A stretch of DNA of 64,000 bases from the NCBI GenBank assembly GCA_963801185.1, contig CAWDDW010000003.1, forward strand, positions 1,984,001 through 2,048,000. Reading direction: 5' to 3'. Both the position numbers and the translations under genes were made by a program. Below are positions 20,663 to 29,322 of this stretch, in pieces (the first letter of the stretch is position 1; every line of letters starts with the position of its first letter). Below the pieces are notes generated by a model, which searched no databases, had not been told where the DNA came from, and worked only from the letters and a program-made list of their open reading frames with translations. The stretch comes from Palsa-601 sp963801185. GTDB taxonomy: Bacteria > Actinomycetota > Acidimicrobiia > Acidimicrobiales > Bog-793.

Positions 20663-21928
20663 ATGGCCACCAGCACCGCGGCACTTCCCGTTGCCGCGCC
20701 CCGCACGCACCGGCCGATCAGGTGGTGGTACGCCGGCCTCACCGCCGTCATGGTCTGGGGTTTCGTCGCGTGGCTCTACGAGCTGCATTACGGCCTCGCG
20801 GCGACCGGCATGCGCGATGTCGTCTCCTGGGGGATGTACATCTTCACGTTCGCTTTCTTCATCGGCCTGTCGGCCGGCGGGCTCATCATGGCCTCGAGCG
20901 CGGAGGTGTTCGGCATAAAGGCCCTCAAGCCTTTGTCCCGCCTCGGTGTGCTGAGCGCGGCTGCTTGCGTCGCGGTCGCCGCCCTCATGATCATCCCGGA
21001 CCTCGGCCGACCCGACCGGATCCTCAACATCTTCATCCATCCCAACTGGACCTCGCCCCTCATCTGGGACATCTTGATCATCTCGGTCTACTTCGTCTTC
21101 TCGGTGGTCGACCTGTACGTCCTGCAACGGCACGCAGCGGAGCCCAGTCGCTGGAGGACGCTCGTCCGTGTGCTCGCTTACGTGGGGCTTCCGACGGCGA
21201 TCCTCCTTCACTCGGTGACGGCCTGGATCTTCGGCTTGCAGATCGCCCGCACGTGGTGGAACACGGCGTTGATGGCGCCTTTGTTCGTCGTGTCCGCAGT
21301 GCTGTCGGGCACCGCTCTCGTCACACTGCTCGCGTTGAGCGCTGAGCGCTTTGGAAAAGTCGAGTTGGCGGCCGACACGCGAAGGTGGCTGCGAGGGTTC
21401 ATCCTCGTCAGCCTGTTGGTCGACTTGTTCTTCGTCGGCGCCGACTACATCACGGTGCTCTGGGGCAACGTCCCGGCCGACCGCTCCGCACTCAACCTCG
21501 TGCTACCGGGAGGGCCGTGGTCGTGGCTGTTCTGGTTCGAGTGGATCGTGGGTGGCGCGGTGCCGTTGGCGTTTCTTCTCGTGCCCGTGTTGAAGAGGAT
21601 GCGAGGCTCGCTCGGGCTCGCCTCGGCTCTGGTAATCATCGGTGTGCTTGCCTTCCGCATCGAGCTCGTCGTGATCGGGTTCATCAACCCGCTCACCCAG
21701 TACCCGCCGGGCAACGCTGTCGGGACGTACAACCCGACGACGACCTCGTTCCAGCTCATCGGCCGGTATCACCCCACCTGGGTCGAGTACGGGATCATCT
21801 TGGGCTTGGTGGCGTTCTTCGCTACGATCGTCACCGTCGGCTATCAGCGACTTCACCTGATGAGGCCGGCCCTTGATGTGGGCGGCCACGGGGGCCCTGC
21901 TTCAAGTGACCTCGAGGCGGGATCATGA
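20663..21928 (+). CDS. NrfD/PsrC-family membrane subunit (quinone-reactive)
   Basis: 421-residue integral membrane protein with about nine to ten hydrophobic segments (first at WWYAGLTAVMVWGFVAWL, residues 21-38). It belongs to the NrfD/PsrC family, which exchanges electrons with the quinone pool without haem. LGRPDRILNIFIHPNWTSPL and WDILIISVYFVF are typical loop and helix patterns. In the context of a Tat-exported type II molybdoenzyme with a DmsB-like subunit it anchors the complex at the outer face of the membrane. The combination of a type II catalytic subunit with NrfD, rather than with a haem-b gamma subunit, is noteworthy. Its stop overlaps the TorD gene start. Confidence 0.92.
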   Translation: MATSTAALPVAAPRTHRPIRWWYAGLTAVMVWGFVAWLYELHYGLAATGMRDVVSWGMYIFTFAFFIGLSAGGLIMASSAEVFGIKALKPLSRLGVLSAAACVAVAALMIIPDLGRPDRILNIFIHPNWTSPLIWDILIISVYFVFSVVDLYVLQRHAAEPSRWRTLVRVLAYVGLPTAILLHSVTAWIFGLQIARTWWNTALMAPLFVVSAVLSGTALVTLLALSAERFGKVELAADTRRWLRGFILVSLLVDLFFVGADYITVLWGNVPADRSALNLVLPGGPWSWLFWFEWIVGGAVPLAFLLVPVLKRMRGSLGLASALVIIGVLAFRIELVVIGFINPLTQYPPGNAVGTYNPTTTSFQLIGRYHPTWVEYGIILGLVAFFATIVTVGYQRLHLMRPALDVGGHGGPASSDLEAGS

Positions 21929-22623
21929 GCCGCCGCGTTTCAGCAGTGAACGGCCATCCCCCGGTCGGCGTCGCCGAGGCCGTGGCCGATGCCAAGCCCG
22001 AGGCCGAGCCGGGGTCCGAACCCCCTGAGACAGCCACGATCGTCGCTGCCGTCGACCTCCTCTCGCACTTATGGAGCCGCCCCGTTGCAGGGGAAGTGCA
22101 GATCTGGGTTGACGTCACCCCGGTCGAGGCCGAGACGCATCGTCGCATCTCCTCTAACCCGTCACGCTTGCCGATCCGGCGGCCGGTCGATGTCGACGAA
22201 GCGCTCGAACTGCTAGACGAGCACGAGCGACTGTTCGTGGGGCCCGGCCAGGTGCCGTGCCCCCCGTACGAGTCCTTCTGGCGCGAGGACGTCCCCGTCG
22301 ACATCCGCCGGACGCTCATGGGTCCTTGCACCGCCGACCTCCGGCAGCTGTACCTCGAGCTCGGCCTCGACCTGTCCTCAGAAGGAAGCGAGCTGCCCGA
22401 CCACGTCGCCGTCGAGTTCGAGGCGCTCGCGTACGCGTTGTCGTTCGAGGAGACAGCGGTGGTGGCCCGCCGCCTGCTCGAGCACCTCGGTCACTGGCTC
22501 CCGCGCCTGTGCCGGGCCGTCGCGATCGAGACGGAGCACGAGTTCTACCGCGACCTGGCGGCCGTGACACTCGACTGGTTGGTCGCAGCCAAGCGCTACT
22601 TCGCAGTGGTCGACAGCGGCTGA
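21925..22623 (+). CDS. TorD/DmsD-family molybdoenzyme assembly chaperone
   Basis: 232-residue cytoplasmic chaperone expected to bind the Tat leader of the catalytic subunit and hold it until the molybdenum cofactor is inserted. The helical TorD signature is visible: YESFWRED after LFVGPGQVPCPP (about 105-122) and the C-terminal HLGHWLPRLCRAV plus FYRDLAAVTLDWL. An N-terminal extension of about 40 residues, rich in Pro, Glu and Ala, is not part of the family core. The ATGA overlap with the NrfD gene and the TGATG overlap with the following gene show tight coupling. Confidence 0.85.
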   Translation: MSRRVSAVNGHPPVGVAEAVADAKPEAEPGSEPPETATIVAAVDLLSHLWSRPVAGEVQIWVDVTPVEAETHRRISSNPSRLPIRRPVDVDEALELLDEHERLFVGPGQVPCPPYESFWREDVPVDIRRTLMGPCTADLRQLYLELGLDLSSEGSELPDHVAVEFEALAYALSFEETAVVARRLLEHLGHWLPRLCRAVAIETEHEFYRDLAAVTLDWLVAAKRYFAVVDSG

Positions 22624-24143
22624 TGGGCCGGCGCGACGAACTGGTCGTGCTGGCCTGCCGCGACTTGGAGAGCGGGTCGGCGCCAGTGCCCCTCGGCGAG
22701 CTCGTCGCCCGGTTGCGGCGCAAGTTGCCCTCGACGCCCGTGTTGGTGATCCCGGGACTGTGCGACTCCCCGAGCCCTGTTGCCGAAGTGATTCGCCGCC
22801 ATGCCCCTCGGCGCGTCGTAGCGGGCTGCCGGGCGGGACCGGGAGGACTCTCTGTGCTGGCCGCGCAACTCGGGCGCTCGGGAGTGGCGGCGACCGGGAC
22901 CGAGATCCTCGACTTGCGACCGGGCGCGGACTGCAGCGCGCAAGCGGTGCTCGAGCACTCCGTGACGCTGCTCGCGGCTGCAGCGGCACGGCTCTCGGCC
23001 ACCGAGCTTGAGTCACCGGCACGCGAGAGGACAAGACCGGCGCGAACAGGGCTTACCCGCCGAGCGTTCCTGCGTGTCGTGGACGCGCCCCGGTGGCCGG
23101 TCGCAGTCTGGCGACCGGAGCGATGCGGCGGCGGGGGTGCTTGCACGGCGTGCGTGGCAGCCTGCCCGGAGGGGGCCATGCGCCAGGACTCGGGACGGGT
23201 CATCGTCGACGGGGGTCGTTGCAGTGGCTGCGGAGCGTGCGTGGCAGCCTGCCGGAGTGGTGCGATGGCACTCCCCGGGGCCGACCTCGCCGGCCTCGGC
23301 GCCGGGCTCTCTGTCCTCGTCCGCACCCTGCGTCGGGGCGGCCCGGCGCTCGGCGTCGCGATCTCGTGCCGCGACTCGACCGATGCACCGCGGGCAGGGG
23401 AGGCGTGGCTCTCGTGCCGTGTCCCTTCGCTCGAAATGGTCACGGCTGGCTGGGTCTGTCAGCTTCTCGGCGCGGGGGTCAACGTCCGGCTGGTCGATTG
23501 CGGGGAGGAGCGTTGCGTCGAGCGTGCCCGCGAGCTCGAGAGTGTCGTAACCCGGCTTGCAGAGGGCCTCGGCTGCTCGCGCTCGGGCTGGGCTGCCGCC
23601 GCTGCACGGCTGCCCGGTCCTGTGGCGATCGAGCTGCAGGAGCCGGAAGCGACCGTTGCTGCTGTCCGGGTGGCCGGCTCTCTCGCCGGATCAGGCACAG
23701 GCTGGCGGGTCGAAGGCCCTGGCTGCTCGCTCGGTTTGGCGGAGATCGACGAAGCGGGTTGTTCTGGCTGCGAGGCTTGTGTTCGCGTCTGCCCGACGCA
23801 CGCCCTCTCGTCTGAGCGTTACCGGGACGGATCGCTGCGCCTCCGCCTCGACGCCTCGCGCTGCGTGGGATGCAAAGCCTGCATGATCACCTGTCCGGAG
23901 TCCGTCGTCTCGGTGAAGAAGGCCCTTGATGGAGAGCTGCTCTTGGCCGGAGCCCGTGTGGTGGCCAGCGTCGGCGGCACCAGGTGCGCCGGGTGTGGGG
24001 CACCGCTCCTCGCAGGGCTGGCACCCGCAGTGATGCGACAGCGTGTGGAGGAGGCCGGCATGGCTTCACACGGCGCCGACTCGGCGATCTGCCCCGACTG
24101 CCGGCTCGTTGGCCGGTCAGCTGGCCTCGTGTCGCGCTCTTAG
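22623..24143 (+). CDS. multi-[4Fe-4S] cluster protein associated with molybdoenzyme operon
   Basis: 506-residue cytoplasmic protein without signal peptide or membrane segment. It carries four ferredoxin-type cysteine sets: CTACVAACPEGAM, CSGCGACVAACRSGAM, CSGCEACVRVCP and CVGCKACMITCP, plus CAGCG and CPDC near the C-terminus. The first pair lies around residues 165-220 and the second pair around 380-430; between is an Ala/Arg-rich region with isolated cysteines (VDCGEERCVERA) resembling the cysteine-rich part of HdrA/MvhD-like or FdhF2-type adaptors. It is the last gene of the molybdoenzyme operon (TGATG overlap with torD). A cytoplasmic electron relay or assembly factor is possible; I do not recognise a characterised homologue. 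Confidence 0.7.
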   Translation: MGRRDELVVLACRDLESGSAPVPLGELVARLRRKLPSTPVLVIPGLCDSPSPVAEVIRRHAPRRVVAGCRAGPGGLSVLAAQLGRSGVAATGTEILDLRPGADCSAQAVLEHSVTLLAAAAARLSATELESPARERTRPARTGLTRRAFLRVVDAPRWPVAVWRPERCGGGGACTACVAACPEGAMRQDSGRVIVDGGRCSGCGACVAACRSGAMALPGADLAGLGAGLSVLVRTLRRGGPALGVAISCRDSTDAPRAGEAWLSCRVPSLEMVTAGWVCQLLGAGVNVRLVDCGEERCVERARELESVVTRLAEGLGCSRSGWAAAAARLPGPVAIELQEPEATVAAVRVAGSLAGSGTGWRVEGPGCSLGLAEIDEAGCSGCEACVRVCPTHALSSERYRDGSLRLRLDASRCVGCKACMITCPESVVSVKKALDGELLLAGARVVASVGGTRCAGCGAPLLAGLAPAVMRQRVEEAGMASHGADSAICPDCRLVGRSAGLVSRS

Positions 24144-24191
24144 CACCGTGCGGGCATGGAAGGCGCGACACGCGCGACGGGTTGGTCGTAC

Positions 24192-24527
24192 CTAGCCCGG
24201 CGCGGCGCCGTCGGTGTTGAGGACTTCGCCGATCCACGAGTACGCGGCCACGGCTGCCGGGAAGCCCCGCGTGCTGACGGCGAGGGCCACGACATGCAAG
24301 AGCTCTTCAGCGGTAGCGCCTGCCTCGAGCGCCCGCCGGGCGTTCGAGCGAACGGCCCCTTCGGCCATGCCCCCGACGGCGATACCGAGCTTGACCAGAC
24401 GCCGCGTCCGGTCGTCGAGCGGACCGGCTGCGTCGGCGGAGTCCCCGAGGGCGTCGAGCTTCTGAGCGAGGTCGGGGAACTCCTGCCGGAACTTCGAGTA
24501 GATCTGAGGAAGATACGACTCGGTCAT
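24192..24527 (-). CDS. carboxymuconolactone decarboxylase/AhpD-like domain protein
   Basis: 111-residue single-domain protein of the CMD/AhpD superfamily, covering LVKLGIAVGGMAEGAVRSNARRALEAGAT and the following helix. The redox CxxC of AhpD is absent (SNAR at the equivalent helix start), so a disulfide-reductase role is unlikely. ATG 24527 is chosen because GGAGGTGTGC precedes it on the minus strand; a longer frame starts 18 codons earlier without a ribosome site. It lies 31 bp behind the Acg nitroreductase and is probably in the same box-controlled operon. Confidence 0.78.
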   Translation of the reverse strand: MTESYLPQIYSKFRQEFPDLAQKLDALGDSADAAGPLDDRTRRLVKLGIAVGGMAEGAVRSNARRALEAGATAEELLHVVALAVSTRGFPAAVAAYSWIGEVLNTDGAAPG

Positions 24528-24558
24528 GCACACCTCCCGTTGGGGCGATCGGGCTCGG

Positions 24559-25554
24559 TCATGTGGCGAGCACGTCGCCAACGGGTCGCCGCGGCGACTT
24601 CGGCCCGCCGTGGCCGTATCCCATCCGGAGAAGCATCTGGGGATAGCCGACTAGGTCGAGCTGTCCTGCCAACATCGCCCGCGTCGAGGGAACCTCGAGC
24701 ACCTGTGTCATGGGCGATGCGGACACACCCTCCGCAGCCGCCCGCAACAGGACCCGCCCGAGCGCCCGGCCGGCCATGAGCCACGAGTGCGGGTCGTCTC
24801 CCTCGGTGCCGAGGATGATCACGAGGGGGTGCTCAGGAGGCGGTGGCTCGCCGCCGGAGGGCGGTGGGACGGCGGTAGCGTCGTTCTGCTCGAAGCTGCG
24901 CATGCGGAGCGATGATCCCCTGGCCTCTACAGGGACCGGCGAGAGAGCCGCGTCCGGGACCCCGTCGGCGGCCCCCGGCTCTTTGTGCGTCCAAGCGGCC
25001 AGCTCGCGTTCGTAGTCGGGGTTCGCCCGCTCGAGGTCATCGGCGTGAGCGAGGAGCACGGCCGTCGTGACCTCGTCGCCCGGCTGGTCGAGAACCCTGA
25101 CCCAGGTACCGACCGTCGTGGCCGTCTGGCGGATGGCCTTCACGAGCTCAGCTGGCACCGGCCGGTCCTCGAAGCGGTCACGCTCGGTGTAGCGGACGGG
25201 CAGCGACTTGCTCAGCACCAGGTCCCCGGCGGTCGCCGGCTGGTCGGCACCGATGTCCATGCGAGCGAGGTGGTCCTGGTCGGAGGCGTCCGGAAGCAGG
25301 TGGACAGCGCATTGCCTCCCGAGCGCCCGGACAGCGACCTGGGCGAACTCGATGGCGGCGCCACAGCTGATGTGCAGCTCCCGGCCGAACGGGTCGATCA
25401 CGGCGAGCGCCCGTTCGCGATCCGCGTACACGTCGATCCCGTCAAGGCTCCCCTGATCGTCGGCGTGACCGGCGAAACGCCACGGCTGTGTGTTGTGCAC
25501 CGACGGGGCCCGCACGGCCGCCTCGACGATCGTTCGCAAGTCGACGGTGTTCAT
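24559..25554 (-). CDS. Acg-family FMN-binding nitroreductase-like protein
   Basis: 331-residue member of the Acg family (Mycobacterium tuberculosis Rv2032 and Rv3131 are DosR-controlled members). The N-terminus AAVRAPSVHNTQPWRF is the family hallmark and resembles the FMN-phosphate site of nitroreductases; a second half carries GRALGRVLLRAAAEGVSASP. In known members one nitroreductase half is degenerate and the protein stores FMN instead of reducing nitro compounds, so enzymatic activity should not be assumed. It is divergent from a USP gene with a box in front of each, the arrangement best known from mycobacterial DosR regulons. Confidence 0.9.
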   Translation of the reverse strand: MNTVDLRTIVEAAVRAPSVHNTQPWRFAGHADDQGSLDGIDVYADRERALAVIDPFGRELHISCGAAIEFAQVAVRALGRQCAVHLLPDASDQDHLARMDIGADQPATAGDLVLSKSLPVRYTERDRFEDRPVPAELVKAIRQTATTVGTWVRVLDQPGDEVTTAVLLAHADDLERANPDYERELAAWTHKEPGAADGVPDAALSPVPVEARGSSLRMRSFEQNDATAVPPPSGGEPPPPEHPLVIILGTEGDDPHSWLMAGRALGRVLLRAAAEGVSASPMTQVLEVPSTRAMLAGQLDLVGYPQMLLRMGYGHGGPKSPRRPVGDVLAT

Positions 25555-25614
25555 GCCTTACCTCCTAGCCCACCGCTCGTGAATTGATTTAACCGGAGAA
25601 CGGCGTGTACGGCC

Positions 25615-25629
25615 AGAGTCGATGGACCC
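25615..25629 (-). promoter_or_regulatory. weak DosR/DevR-type box upstream of Acg nitroreductase
   Basis: Minus-strand GGGTCCATCGACTCT: 10 of 15 to the consensus but 12 of 15 to the USP box at 38452-38466. It points at the nitroreductase and lies 61 bp from its start. Confidence 0.5.
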
Positions 25630-25674
25630 TGAAGTCGATTGAAACTGAGGCCGAGTCCGACGCTCGGGGCGATT

Positions 25675-25689
25675 GGGACCTTCGGCCCT
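25675..25689 (+). promoter_or_regulatory. DosR/DevR-type box upstream of USP
   Basis: GGGACCTTCGGCCCT, 14 of 15 matches to the consensus. It ends 50 bp before the USP start at 25739; the second USP at 38516 has its box at exactly the same distance. Confidence 0.82.
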
Positions 25690-25738
25690 GGTCGGTCGTT
25701 GTCCTGGACAGCAACATTGCCCCCAGGAGGTGATGACC

Positions 25739-26218
25739 GTGACTGGGGTTGATCTTGCCCGCGCGTTCTCGACCAACGGTCGAGTGGTCGTCGGCATCGA
25801 CAATTCGGCAGGTGGGCGGGACGCACTGCGTCACGCAGCTGAGGTTGCGCGCTGGCGCCATTGGACCCTCCACATCGTTCACACATGGCATATCAGCTAT
25901 CCGCTCGCGCCGTACGGGAACGACCTGGGGGTCGTCGACAAGGCAGTCGCCGAAGCCGCTGAGGCGACCGTGGCCGACATCGTGAAAGACGTCCTTGGCG
26001 AGGAGCACGGCCTGGACGTCCGGGTAACGGTGGCCGAGGGCCCAGCCGCTCGCATCCTCGTAGCGGCGAGCGAAGGGGCGGATCTGCTGGTCGTCGGGAG
26101 CAGGGGACGGGGCGGGTTCTCGAGCCTTGCTCTCGGTTCGGTTGGCCAGTCCTGTGTGCATCACGCCCACTGCCCTGTGCTCATAGTCCGGCCCCGCACG
26201 CACGAGCAGGCTGCGTGA
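25739..26218 (+). CDS. universal stress protein (USP), copy 1
   Basis: 159-residue single-domain USP of the ATP-binding type: VVVGIDNSAGG at the N-terminal strand and GSRGRGGFSSLALGSVGQ, the G-2x-G-9x-G(S) nucleotide motif, near the C-terminus. Such proteins accumulate in hypoxic, non-growing cells. GTG 25739 is chosen over ATG 25733 because the AGGAGG at 25725-25730 then has eight bases of spacing, and the leader aligns base for base with that of the second USP (38516). It is very similar to that copy, including VGQxCVHHAHCPVLI. Its stop overlaps the GTG of the companion gene, as at the other locus. Confidence 0.93.
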   Translation: MTGVDLARAFSTNGRVVVGIDNSAGGRDALRHAAEVARWRHWTLHIVHTWHISYPLAPYGNDLGVVDKAVAEAAEATVADIVKDVLGEEHGLDVRVTVAEGPAARILVAASEGADLLVVGSRGRGGFSSLALGSVGQSCVHHAHCPVLIVRPRTHEQAA

Positions 26219-26773
26219 TCGCCACGCCCGCGCGAGGACACTGGCTCCGTCGGCGGGAACGCCGCCGCGACGCGGGCGGTCTTCGTCAGCGACTTCGTCC
26301 ACGTCGGCGCTTCCTTCTCCGATCTCGCCCCGGTCTTCATGGACGAGGGTGCGGCATGGCTGAGGCGCCTCGAGAGCGCCACTCCCGATCCGGCAGGCGA
26401 CGGGAGCGACGCCGGTCCCGGTGCGGCGGACGGCATCGCGACAGCAGTCGTCCGGTTGGGCATCGGCGCGATGCACGCCGGTCCGGCCGTGACGGTCAGC
26501 GCCGGGCCGCCCCGGTTCCGCGACCACAATGTCATAGTGCCGATCACGTGGGAACCCTTGGCCCTCGAGCAACTCTTGCCCAGGCTCGACGGAGACCTCG
26601 AGCTGTCGGACTTCGGCAGTGACGTCGCACGCCTGGCGCTCTCGGGGCGCTACCGAGTGCCACTCGGGAGTCTCGGTTGGGGCATCGACCGCATAGCCAT
26701 GCACCGCGTGGCGGAGGCCTCGCTCCGTCGCTTCCTCCAGGACGTGCAACAGGCGGTCCTCGACGGGAGATGA
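26215..26773 (+). CDS. USP companion protein, copy 1 (unknown function, one frameshift)
   Basis: Unknown protein, reconstructed length 185 residues. The GTG at 26215 overlaps the USP stop and begins MIATPAR, matching MRVTPVR of the paralogue at 39010. Homology then continues one frame over (ATRAVFVSDFVHVGASFSDL against GRAVFIGDFVHFDRPFDDM), so an extra base lies at about 26225-26240. The shared C-terminal block is LALSGRYRVPLG, then IDRIAMHRVAEASLRRFL. No known domain or catalytic motif was recognised. ATG 26339 could begin a shorter product, but it would cut off the conserved N-terminus. The stop overlaps the ATG of the GNAT/ACS gene. Confidence 0.7.
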
Positions 26774-29298
26774 GCGACAAGGAGAAGGCCGGTCCCGGCC
26801 GCCCGACCGGCTACCTCTCTGAGCTCGAGTCCGACGTCCTCCTAGCCGACGGGCGGGTGGCCGAGGTCCGCCCCATCCTGCCGACCGATCTGGCCGCGCT
26901 GAAGACGCTGCACGAGCAGTTGTCCCGGGACGCGTCGTACTTCCGGTTCTTCGGGGCTCGCCGAGAGGTTCCCCTGAGCGAGCTCGAGCGCTGGGTCAAC
27001 GTGGACTACGCCGATCGCTCGGCGCTCGTGGCGTTCGTCGACGACGAGCTCGTGGCGATCGCCTCCTATGACCGGGTCCCCGAGAGCAACGAGGCCGAAG
27101 TCGCCTTCACGGTCCGCGACGACCAGCAGGGAAGGGGCATCGGCACCGTCCTTCTCGAGCACCTGGCCTCGGCCGCAAGGGGTGCCGGAGTCGTCAGGTT
27201 CGTCGCCGACACACTGGCGGAGAACCGGCGCATGCTGAACGTGTTCCGGCACGCGGGGTTCGAGGAACACGCCGAGTTCGACTCGAGCGTCGTGCGCGTG
27301 GTGATGGAGCTCGAGGCGGGTGAGAGCTATGCCGACGAGGTCGAGGAGCGGGATCGCAGGGCTGCCGTCGCCTCCATCGAGCGGTTGCTCTGCCCGGGGT
27401 CGGTCGCTGTCATCGGCGCCAGCCGGACACCGGGGACGATCGGACGCGAGCTGCTCGCCAACATCGTTGCCGGTGGCTTCGCGGGGCCGATCTACCCGGT
27501 CAACCCGGCAGGCGGCGAGATCAGCGGCCTCGTGGCGTACAAGTCGATGGCCGACGTGCCCGGGCCGGTCGACCTGGCTGTCATCGTGGTGCCCGCCGAC
27601 CAGGTCGCCGATGTCATCGAAGAGTGCGGAGGACGGGGTGTCGGCGGACTAGTCGTCATCAGCTCCGGCTTTGCCGAGACGGGTGCGACCGGCCGGGTCG
27701 CCGAACGCGAGCTCGTCTCGATTGCCCGGCGACACGGGATGCGGCTCGTCGGCCCCAACTGCATGGGCATCGTGAACACCGCACCGGGCGCGTCGTTGAA
27801 CGCGACGGTCTCCCCGGTCGCTCCAACCCGTGGCCGCATCGGCTTCTCGTCGCAGTCAGGCGGGCTCGGCATCGCCATCTTGAACGAGGCGACGCATCGT
27901 GATCTCGGGGTGTCGAGTTTCGTGTCGGTCGGCAACAAGGCCGACGTGAGCGGCAACGACCTGCTCCGCTACTGGGAACAGGACAGCGAGACCGACGTGA
28001 TCCTCCTGTACCTCGAGTCGTTCGGCAACCCGCGTCACTTCTCACGCATCGCGCGCCGCATCGCCCGCAAGAAACCCATCATCGCCGTCAAATCCGGCCG
28101 GTCGCCCTCTGGATCCCGTGGTGCCTCCTCGCACACCGCCGCCGCGGCGATCCCCGATGCGACGGTGGACGCACTCTTCCGCCAGGCCGGTGTCATACGG
28201 GTCGACACGCTCGAGGAGCTCTTCGACGTGGCCGACGTTTTGAGCCACCAGCCCCTCCCCGGGGGGACCAGGGTGGCCATAGTCGGCAACGCCGGAGGCC
28301 CGGGGGTGCTCGCCGCAGACGCCTGCGAGGGCTACGGCCTGAGCGTGCCCGAGCTCTCGGCGCCCACCCAGCAGCGGCTGCGATCGCTCCTCGGCCCGGC
28401 TGCCGTCGTCGGCAACCCGGTCGACTGCGTAGCGTCCGCCACCGCCGAGCAATACCGGGAAGCGCTCAAGATCGTCCTCGCCGACGACGCGATCGACTCG
28501 GTGATCGTGATCTTCACACCGCCGCTTGTCACCCAGGCCGACGACGTGGCCGACGCGGTGGCCTTCGTGACCGCTCGGGCGACGAAGACCATCGTGGCGA
28601 ATTTCCTCGCAACCTCGGGGGCGCTCTCGGCGCTCCGCGAGGGCGAGCGGCGGGTGCCGTGGTTCGCCTATCCGGAGTCGGCCGCGCGAGCACTTGCCAG
28701 GATCGCGCCGTATGTCGCCTGGCGCGCGAGGCCCGTCGTCGCCCCGCCCGTCTTCGGGGACATCGACCAAGCCCGGGCACGCTTGATCGTCGAGGCAGCA
28801 CTTCGTGACTCCCGAGCGGCGTGGCTCGGAGAGGAGGAGGCGAGCGACCTGCTCGGAGCGTACGGACTCCCGCTCACGCCGAGGGCCCGCGCCGACGGCG
28901 AGGAAGAGATCGTCGAGACCGTCGTCGAGGTGGTGCAGGACCCGGCGTTCGGCCCGCTCGTGAGCTTCGGGCTCGGCGACAGCGCGAACGAGCTGCTCGG
29001 GGAGCGCGCGCTCTCGCTCGTACCGCTCAGTCGACCCGAGGCAGTCGACCTCGTGTCGTCTCTGCGCTCGGCGCGTCTGCTCACTGGATACCGCGGTGCC
29101 GAGCGCGCAGACGTGGACGCCCTCGCGGACGTGCTGTGCCGGGTCGCCCGGCTGGCCGAGGACCTCCCCGAGGTCGTCGAGATGGCCCTCGATCCAGTTC
29201 TGGCCGGTCCGGCCGGCTGCCTGGCTCTCGGTTGCAGGATCCGTGTCGAGACACCGGCCGAGCCCGAGCCGGTCCTGCGCCGGCGCCATCTACGCTGA
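26770..29298 (+). CDS. GNAT acetyltransferase - NDP-forming acyl-CoA synthetase-like fusion (Pat-type), ATP-grasp incomplete
   Basis: 842-residue fusion with the architecture of type II protein lysine acetyltransferases. Residues about 25-190 are a GNAT domain (VRDDQQGRGIGTVLLEHL is the acetyl-CoA loop). Residues about 205-690 are the CoA-binding and CoA-ligase domains of NDP-forming acyl-CoA synthetase (VAVIGASRTPGTIGREL, GRIGFSSQSGGLG, VGNKADVSGNDLL, SSHTAAAA with the phosphohistidine-type segment). The C-terminal ATP-grasp domain is cut short: LLGAYGLPLTPRARADG runs straight into VVQDPAFGPLVSFGLG, without the usual lysine and HKTD segment. It probably controls metabolic enzymes by lysine acetylation rather than making acetyl-CoA. 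ATGA overlap with the companion gene. Confidence 0.85.
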   Translation: MSDKEKAGPGRPTGYLSELESDVLLADGRVAEVRPILPTDLAALKTLHEQLSRDASYFRFFGARREVPLSELERWVNVDYADRSALVAFVDDELVAIASYDRVPESNEAEVAFTVRDDQQGRGIGTVLLEHLASAARGAGVVRFVADTLAENRRMLNVFRHAGFEEHAEFDSSVVRVVMELEAGESYADEVEERDRRAAVASIERLLCPGSVAVIGASRTPGTIGRELLANIVAGGFAGPIYPVNPAGGEISGLVAYKSMADVPGPVDLAVIVVPADQVADVIEECGGRGVGGLVVISSGFAETGATGRVAERELVSIARRHGMRLVGPNCMGIVNTAPGASLNATVSPVAPTRGRIGFSSQSGGLGIAILNEATHRDLGVSSFVSVGNKADVSGNDLLRYWEQDSETDVILLYLESFGNPRHFSRIARRIARKKPIIAVKSGRSPSGSRGASSHTAAAAIPDATVDALFRQAGVIRVDTLEELFDVADVLSHQPLPGGTRVAIVGNAGGPGVLAADACEGYGLSVPELSAPTQQRLRSLLGPAAVVGNPVDCVASATAEQYREALKIVLADDAIDSVIVIFTPPLVTQADDVADAVAFVTARATKTIVANFLATSGALSALREGERRVPWFAYPESAARALARIAPYVAWRARPVVAPPVFGDIDQARARLIVEAALRDSRAAWLGEEEASDLLGAYGLPLTPRARADGEEEIVETVVEVVQDPAFGPLVSFGLGDSANELLGERALSLVPLSRPEAVDLVSSLRSARLLTGYRGAERADVDALADVLCRVARLAEDLPEVVEMALDPVLAGPAGCLALGCRIRVETPAEPEPVLRRRHLR

Positions 29299-29322
29299 GG
29301 CTCTCGGAAAGGAGTTCTCCTG

